Positions 8,401 to 12,176 of a DNA stretch of 12,176 nucleotides are shown here, piece by piece. This stretch comes from CAYYJM01 sp964471755 (GTDB lineage: Bacteria > Planctomycetota > Planctomycetia > Gemmatales > Gemmataceae): contig CAYYJM010000198.1 in the NCBI GenBank assembly GCA_964471755.1, forward strand, positions 1 through 12,176, given 5' to 3'. The first letter of the stretch is position 1, and every line of letters begins with the position of its first letter. Below the pieces are notes generated by a model that saw only the letters and a program-made list of their open reading frames with translations, did no database searches and was not told where the DNA came from. A program made the position numbers and the translations under genes.

Positions 8401-8941
8401 GCTGGAACCGGGCGCGGACCTCGGGATCGGCCCGACCGTGGCCGGTGACCGTCTTCAGGGCGACGACACGATTCAGGGCGAGCTGACGAGCCTGATAGAC
8501 GACGCCCATGCCGCCCCGACCGAGTTCGTCCAGGATGTCGTAGCCGGGGATCGCGGTCGGCGTGCCGAGCAGTCGCTGCGGGTCGGGGACGGTGATCCAC
8601 TCCGGAGCCTCCAGGGTGGCCAGGGTGCCGCCGAAGCGCCGCTCGAGTTCCTCCTGTTGAGCGACCAGCCGACCGAGAATGTCGGGCTGATTCAGGCACG
8701 GGAACCGCTGAAGGTAATCCGGCACGGTGCGGAGCGGACCAGCGGGAGCGCCCGGGCCGGCGAGCGCTCGTTGCTTCCGGCTCAGTTCCATCTCGAGGAG
8801 GACGAGTTCCGCCAGCGTGGCCAGGTAGCGCGGATCGTCCTCCGGCGGCAGGACGGCCTCGATGGTCAGGGGAGTGTCCGTCTGCCAGGCCAGCTCGAAG
8901 CGCCGGCGGGCGTCCTCGTCGATCGGGGGGCTGTGCGGCAT
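5471..8941 (-). CDS. Transmembrane Ser/Thr protein kinase with C-terminal WD40 repeats
   Basis: The product is 1156 aa. Residues about 1-130 form the helical pre-kinase module common in planctomycete kinases (ELVLLEMELSRKQ, then VPDYLQRFP). The Hanks-type kinase domain spans about 134-395: G-loop GRGGMG 141-146, Lys163 in VALK, Glu182 in QREAEA, catalytic HRDLKPAN 254-261 (Asp256, Asn261), DFG 274-276 and APE 301-303. All catalytic residues are present, so it should be active. One membrane helix lies at about 421-443, followed by a charged, probably coiled-coil stretch (about 447-480). About 13 WD40 repeats fill 535-1156, recognisable by SPDG and VKLWD-type motifs and enough for two propellers. 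The expected topology is a cytoplasmic kinase with the WD40 part outside. GGAG at 8955-8952 supports the ATG. The gene is divergent from the TPR gene and 24 nt upstream of the hydrolase gene. The ligand and substrates are unknown. Confidence 0.93.
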   Translation of the reverse strand: MPHSPPIDEDARRRFELAWQTDTPLTIEAVLPPEDDPRYLATLAELVLLEMELSRKQRALAGPGAPAGPLRTVPDYLQRFPCLNQPDILGRLVAQQEELERRFGGTLATLEAPEWITVPDPQRLLGTPTAIPGYDILDELGRGGMGVVYQARQLALNRVVALKTVTGHGRADPEVRARFQREAEAIAHLRHANIVPIFEIGEHHGTPFFVMEWMEGGSLARRVAGTPQTPHEAARIVETIARAIQYAHEQGIVHRDLKPANILLTADGTLKVADFGLAKRLDEDAGYTLTGQILGTPSYMAPEQAAGRIRQVGPATDVYALGAILYDLLTGRPPFKAAATFDTLEMVLTREPVPPSRLQSKLPRDLETICLKCLEKDRARRYASAGELADDLARFRAGKPILARPIGPIERVVKWVRRQPVLAGLIGVTLLALLALVGIAVALSYSSRLESALNVAERERTEADVQRTRASEQEGLARRYLYLARMNLANRAGDAGEGAQVLDLLEEYATPLPGQPDPRGFEWFYLREASRHLGTLRGHEHDVRTAAFSADGKTLASGGRDGTVRIWEVATGRLRQTFTGPPAEDPVGPHIDPNTLRVLRTLRGPRKWVDQVALDPKGRYVVAAIEKLFVWGTAEGRPLSSFAQQAGSVQALAFDPAGDRLATGHHGGTVLVWDVATGQVRHTLTVKGESVRRVVFSPDGQSLAWSGGLVQFPKGQENTSGRIHVHDPATGKERFTITTGPVGGLTFTPDGRRLVAAGASGEVIHWDAEKGQEVARFAGGALPSGGLDRLAFSPDASLLAVPSPDLVVRVRDAASGKERFALRGHRAQVRGFLDPDSGVQVVAFNPDGTQLVTGGSDRTLRIWDVRQPKPTPLPPGLPERAKYRVLDRAQRWLASAVGNDTVTVWDLATMKPLRDLKSSGERIRPLAFSPNGRLLAVSCTTLLPILTHFDKVKVWDVVSGREMLTLQSRDPIITTTFSPDGRWLAVVGHGILLGDTSTGKLAHDLQGHDFTVYDLAFSPDGKVLASASEDATVKLWDVASARELMTLRGHQWGVRGVAFSRDGRFVVSGGGDNTVRLWEAATGKPIRTLLGLTPHREGVRSVAFSPDGQRILSIGDEGMVKLWDRDTGLEVLTVSGDKKAAVLAAWFEYLRQPPAR

Positions 8942-9040
8942 TTCGGTCGATCTCCACTCGCTTCCGACGGCCGGTCAGTCTAAAATTCTATTCGGGATTC
9001 GCGCGATCGTTTGTACCCCAGTCGAGCTGAAGATAGCCTC
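8942..9040. promoter_or_regulatory. Divergent intergenic region with AT-rich patch, probable back-to-back promoters
   Basis: This 99-nt spacer separates the kinase gene (leftward) from the TPR gene (rightward). The longest AT-rich run around it is TAAAATTCTATTC at 8981-8993. On the plus strand TAAAAT (8981-8986), and on the minus strand TAGAAT (8990-8985), each differ from TATAAT by one base. They overlap, so transcription in the two directions could compete. No good -35 hexamer is visible for either. The pair is a candidate only. Confidence 0.4.
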
Positions 9041-11644
9041 ATGGCCACACCGAACGACCTCGCCGCCGCACGCCAGGCCCTGGAGCGGAATGACCTGCCG
9101 GGAGCGACCCGCCTGGTCGCCGCCGCGCTGGGCGACGACCCCAACCGATCCGACGCCCTGGGTCTGCTCGAAGAAATCGTCGAGGCGGCGGAAGACCCGA
9201 CCGACCTGCTCCCCGGCGACGATCTGCCGGAAACCTCCAGCATGCGCGCCGTGGCCGCCTACATTCATGCCCATCAGGGCGAACTCGTCGCGGCGATCGA
9301 CGGGTTGCTCGCCGTCATCCTCGAACGGCCCGACGTGCTGTACATCGACTGGGTGCTGGGCTGGCTGCAACGGCCCGAGGTGTCCGGCCGGCTCGACATG
9401 GAAAAGCTCACCGAGTTCGTGGGCGGGCTGATCGAGCAGTGGCCGGTCCTGACCTCACCGCACGGCGGCGGTCGCGACACGCTGACGCGCATGCCGATGT
9501 TCATCCAGATGGTCCGGCGCACGCAACCGGCCGACAGTCACTTCCTGGCCGTGTCGGTCAATCTGCTGGGCCGACTGGGCAGCCTCGACGAGGCGCTCCG
9601 GCTGGCGCGAGAGGCGTACGAGATGGACCCCGGCCTGGCGACGGCGAACGCTCTGGCCAGCACCCTCGCCGCCCGCGGCGAGATCGAGCCGGCACTGCAA
9701 GCCTACCGCGACGCCCTGGAGCGTGATCCGACCGACCTGGAGACACGCTGCCACATGGCCGATCTGCTCGTGAACACGGGCCGCATCCCGGAAGCCCTGG
9801 AAGTGTACTCCGACATCCTGGAGCGTGACCCGACCCAGGAAACCGCTCTGCCGAGTTACTACTTCGTCCGCTTCATGGAGGCCGGCGCGGACCAGTGGCG
9901 CGACCAGTTGCTCGACCTCGCTGCGGAGCAGCCGGAGAACGAACGCGCCCAGCGCCTGGCCCAGCAGGCGACGCCGTTCCTCGGCTACCTGCCCGATCCG
10001 CCCGACCTGACGGCCAACCTTCGGCCCACCGGCCAGGGGGACGACCGCGTGTCGCTGCCGCACCTGGAAGCGCCGAGCAACTACCTCGCCTTCGAGTGGA
10101 TGCACCGGCTGGAAATCAAGGTGACCAAGCGTCAGCATCCCGATCCGCGTCTGCCGCGTGGCCGGGTCGATTATCTCCTGTGGCGCTACGATGGCGACTG
10201 TCCACGGGTGGCCCTGTCGTCGCCGTCGCCGGACGTGTCCGGAGCGATCGCCGGGCTGGCGACGCAGCACTATCGTCTGGAAGCCTGGTGGGGCCTGGCT
10301 CGCAAGCTGGCCCGGCAACTCGGTCCCGGCGCGGTCAACGACCTGCTGGCGACGATGGTCCATCCGCCCGGAGCGGGCCGCATGGAGCATCCGGCGGCCT
10401 GGGTCTATCGCGTGCAGGTGGCCGTCGCCTTGACGCTCGCTCACCTCGATGATGGCTGGCATGGTTCCATCCGACGGCGGGCGCTGCTCTCGCTGGTGAA
10501 CGGCCCGATGGACTGGACCGTCGATGCGGCCCTGATCGCCCTGGCGGCCCTGGCCAGCGACGAGGAGGAGGCCGCCCCGGAGATTCTCGCCCTGTTCCGC
10601 AAGCTCCGCGTCGAGACGCCCGGCGACGGCACCTGCTGCTACTTCGCCGCCCTGATGTGGTCCACGCTTCGTTTGCCCGATCTGCCCGACGACGATCGCG
10701 CCGACGCCCGTGATCGTCTGCGGCACTGGCAGGATGCTCGTCAGGCGGAGCGGCACTATCAACAGGCGCTGGCCAACGTCGAGAAGGGGGATCTGGAAGG
10801 GGCCATCGCCGGGCTGACGGAGAGTCTGCGTCTGAATCCGCAGAACGCCGCCGCCTTCTGCGAGCGAGCGACGCTGTCGCTGAAGCGCTCGAAGGCCCAG
10901 CAGGCCGTCGAGGACTTCACGCAGGCCCTGGCCCTGCAACCGGACCTGGCGGCGGCTCACCTGGGTCGGGGCGAGGCGCACCTGAAACTGCGTCAACTCG
11001 AGAAGGCCATCGGCGACTTCAGCGAGGCGGTACGGCTGACGCCGTGGGACTGGCAGTCGCTCTACAAGCGCGGTCTGGCCCGGCTGGCGTGTCGGCAACT
11101 GGAGTCGGCGATCGCCGACTTCGGCGAGGCGATCCGCCTGGCTCCCGAGCAGCCGGAGGCGTACCGTCAGCGCGCGGTCGCACTGGTGCAGGTGGGCCAG
11201 ATCGAGCAGGCCATCGCCGATTACACGGAATTGATCCGCCTCGATCCGAAGGTGCCGACACCGTACAACTCCCGAGCCCGGCTGCACCTGCGTCGTGGCG
11301 ATCAGGCCGCCGCGGTCGCCGATCATCTTCGAGCCAGCGAACTGGACTCGGGCAACGGCTGGACGCACCGCGACCTGGCCTGGATCTGGGCGACCTCGTC
11401 ACAGGCGTCGGTTCGCGATGGCGTCCGGGCCCTGGAATCAGCTCGCAAGGCGTGTGAGTTGACCGACTGGAAGGAGGCCGACTGCCTGGCCGCTCTCGCC
11501 GCGGCGCATGCCGAGGCGGGGCGGTTTGACGAGGCGATCCAGTGGGGTGAACGGGCCGTGGAGTTGGCCCGGGAGAGCGATCGGCCGCTTCAGCAGCGCC
11601 GGCTGGAAGCGTACCGCCAGGGGCAGCCGTGGCGCGAGGGATGA
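9041..11644 (+). CDS. Tetratricopeptide-repeat protein with an unassigned central domain
   Basis: The product is 867 aa, acidic to neutral, with no signal peptide or membrane helix, so probably cytoplasmic. A short TPR-like array covers about 165-265 (LGRLGSLDEALRLAREAYEM, ARGEIEPALQAYRDALERDP, NTGRIPEALEVYSDILERDP). A second array covers about 565-770, with five or six clear repeats such as EKGDLEGAIAGLTESLRLNP, LRQLEKAIGDFSEAVRLTP and VGQIEQAIADYTELIRLDP, and a related helical repeat at about 810-847. The 275-560 stretch between the arrays is not TPR and I do not recognise it. It contains LEAPSNYLAFEWMHRLEIKV, an Arg/Trp-rich WWGLARKLARQLG helix, and HEAT-like alpha-helical sequence (about 455-520). 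TPR proteins are scaffolds, so no enzymatic role is proposed. ATG 9041 is preferred; GAAG lies 8 nt upstream. An in-frame TTG at 9011 would add 10 residues but has no better ribosome site. Confidence 0.88.
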   Translation: MATPNDLAAARQALERNDLPGATRLVAAALGDDPNRSDALGLLEEIVEAAEDPTDLLPGDDLPETSSMRAVAAYIHAHQGELVAAIDGLLAVILERPDVLYIDWVLGWLQRPEVSGRLDMEKLTEFVGGLIEQWPVLTSPHGGGRDTLTRMPMFIQMVRRTQPADSHFLAVSVNLLGRLGSLDEALRLAREAYEMDPGLATANALASTLAARGEIEPALQAYRDALERDPTDLETRCHMADLLVNTGRIPEALEVYSDILERDPTQETALPSYYFVRFMEAGADQWRDQLLDLAAEQPENERAQRLAQQATPFLGYLPDPPDLTANLRPTGQGDDRVSLPHLEAPSNYLAFEWMHRLEIKVTKRQHPDPRLPRGRVDYLLWRYDGDCPRVALSSPSPDVSGAIAGLATQHYRLEAWWGLARKLARQLGPGAVNDLLATMVHPPGAGRMEHPAAWVYRVQVAVALTLAHLDDGWHGSIRRRALLSLVNGPMDWTVDAALIALAALASDEEEAAPEILALFRKLRVETPGDGTCCYFAALMWSTLRLPDLPDDDRADARDRLRHWQDARQAERHYQQALANVEKGDLEGAIAGLTESLRLNPQNAAAFCERATLSLKRSKAQQAVEDFTQALALQPDLAAAHLGRGEAHLKLRQLEKAIGDFSEAVRLTPWDWQSLYKRGLARLACRQLESAIADFGEAIRLAPEQPEAYRQRAVALVQVGQIEQAIADYTELIRLDPKVPTPYNSRARLHLRRGDQAAAVADHLRASELDSGNGWTHRDLAWIWATSSQASVRDGVRALESARKACELTDWKEADCLAALAAAHAEAGRFDEAIQWGERAVELARESDRPLQQRRLEAYRQGQPWREG

Positions 11645-11692
11645 GGCCGTCCAGGCTCTGAACGATCGTGAGGTGCCCTGGGCAAATCCAGC

Positions 11693-11720
11693 CTGCACCT
11701 GCCAGAATGGGGAGGTGCAG
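11693..11720 (+). repeat. Short inverted repeat in the spacer before the ABC transporter gene
   Basis: CTGCACCT (11693-11700) and AGGTGCAG (11713-11720) form a perfect 8-bp stem with a 12-nt loop. It lies 48 nt after the TPR stop and 33 nt before the proposed GTG start. No T-run follows, so terminator function is doubtful; it may be a message hairpin or chance. Confidence 0.35.
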
Positions 11721-11740
11721 CCCTTTGGCCCGAAGATCCC

Positions 11741-11744
11741 GGAG
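11741..11744 (+). promoter_or_regulatory. Shine-Dalgarno site deciding the GTG start of the ABC ATPase
   Basis: GGAG lies 9 nt before GTG 11754. No ATG occurs in the ABC frame anywhere between the TPR stop and the conserved ABC domain, so this site is the best evidence for the start. Confidence 0.5.
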
Positions 11745-11753
11745 AACGTCCTC

Positions 11754-12176
11754 GTGAACCCACTCGGTTCCGTGCCCGCGTCGCTGGTTCGGGCCATTGT
11801 TTTTCAGGCTCGCGGAATCACCAAGGTATACGGCACCGGTGAGGTCGAGGTGCATGCTCTGCGCGGAGTCGATCTCGATCTCTACGAGGGCGAATTCGTC
11901 GTGCTGCTTGGCCCATCGGGTTCGGGCAAGTCCACGCTGCTCAACATCCTCGGCGGCCTTGACGTACCGACCGCTGGCACGGTCAGATACCGGGATCGTG
12001 ATCTCAGTGCTGGCGATGACGCCGCCCTGACACGTTATCGCCGGGAACACGTCGGGTTCGTCTTCCAGTTCTACAACCTGATCCCCGTCTTGACCGCACG
12101 CGGGAACGTCGCCCTGGTGACCGAGATCGCGAAGGGCCCGATGCGGCCCGAGGACGCTCTCGACCTGGTCGGCCTG
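11754..12176 (+). CDS. ABC transporter ATP-binding protein, LolD/MacB type, cut by window end
   Basis: The visible part is 141 codons, in frame to the last base. From about residue 17, FQARGITKVYGTGEVEVHAL is the typical opening of LolD/MacB/FtsE-class ATPases. Walker A is GPSGSGKST at 53-61, followed by LLNILGGLDVPTAG. The Q-loop is Gln105 in GFVFQFYNLIPVLTA, the classic phrase of this subfamily. The signature motif, Walker B and H-loop lie beyond the window. Such ATPases drive MacB-like permeases (lipoprotein release, or peptide, drug or envelope-substrate efflux); the partner permease would be expected just downstream. The start is uncertain: GTG 11754 has a good GGAG upstream, GTG 11772 is an alternative, and the conserved domain itself begins only near 11796, where no standard start exists. 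It is co-directional with the TPR gene, with 109 nt between them, but a functional link is not shown. Confidence 0.9.
   Translation, partial: MNPLGSVPASLVRAIVFQARGITKVYGTGEVEVHALRGVDLDLYEGEFVVLLGPSGSGKSTLLNILGGLDVPTAGTVRYRDRDLSAGDDAALTRYRREHVGFVFQFYNLIPVLTARGNVALVTEIAKGPMRPEDALDLVGL

Noticed and set aside
5918..8983. Open frame of 1021 codons on the plus strand opposite the kinase gene
   Set aside because: It mirrors the kinase-WD40 gene, whose minus frame has clear catalytic and WD40 motifs. The opposite frame gives Arg/Gly/Asp-rich sequence with no recognisable domain, as expected in high-GC DNA where stop codons are rare.
9455..11368. Minus-strand frame of 637 codons opposite the TPR gene
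   Set aside because: It is a shadow of the TPR gene; the plus frame has regular 34-residue TPR periodicity.
11019..12050. Minus-strand frame of 343 codons, including a protein-like stretch over the spacer (DVLRDLRAKGLHLPILAGAG)
   Set aside because: The spacer stretch reads plausibly and I considered a gene remnant. The frame then runs into low-complexity Arg/Pro-rich sequence opposite the TPR gene and begins inside the ABC gene, so it is not a credible gene. A similarity search of the 50-residue stretch would settle whether it is a fossil.
1..12176. CRISPR array, tRNA, rRNA, insertion sequence or complete defence system
   Set aside because: No regular direct repeats with spacers, no cloverleaf-like segments, no transposase DDE pattern and no target-site duplications were seen. 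The Rpn nuclease alone does not make a mobile element.

Overview
The window looks like chromosomal DNA of a high-GC planctomycete, most likely Gemmataceae or a close relative. This is inferred from gene content, not from a marker gene. Three things point that way: a giant Ser/Thr kinase with the planctomycete-style pre-kinase module, one membrane segment and a long WD40 tail; a secreted PQQ sugar dehydrogenase fused to c-type haem motifs; and an Rpn-type PD-(D/E)XK nuclease. GC and third-position GC are high throughout, so long spurious frames lie opposite nearly every real gene. There are no tRNA, rRNA, CRISPR or recognisable transposase genes, and no gene-free stretch longer than about 140 bases.

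Layout. Four genes run leftward. From right to left they are the kinase-WD40 protein (8941-5471), a secreted serine beta-lactamase/transpeptidase-like hydrolase 24 nt downstream (5446-4001), a CBM9-PQQ dehydrogenase-dihaem fusion (3839-849), and an Rpn-family nuclease 13 nt after it that leaves the window (835 to <1). The spacing suggests two transcription units, kinase plus hydrolase and dehydrogenase plus nuclease. They are separated by 161 nt carrying a conspicuous nested palindrome (3915-3988). Two genes run rightward. A TPR-rich protein (9041-11644) is divergent from the kinase across a 99-nt spacer with an AT-rich patch. A LolD/MacB-type ABC ATPase follows, probably starting at GTG 11754, and is cut by the window end.

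How the genes may work together (inference). The kinase and the divergent TPR protein are both protein-interaction platforms sharing one spacer, so they could be co-regulated. The kinase would have a cytoplasmic catalytic domain and a WD40 double propeller across the membrane, the same compartment as the exported hydrolase encoded next to it. The dehydrogenase should be periplasmic: it would bind a carbohydrate through CBM9, oxidise it with PQQ and pass electrons to its own C-terminal haems. I see no complete defence or mobile system. The most unusual items are the paired palindromic element, the three-part oxidoreductase fusion, and the unassigned central domain of the TPR protein.
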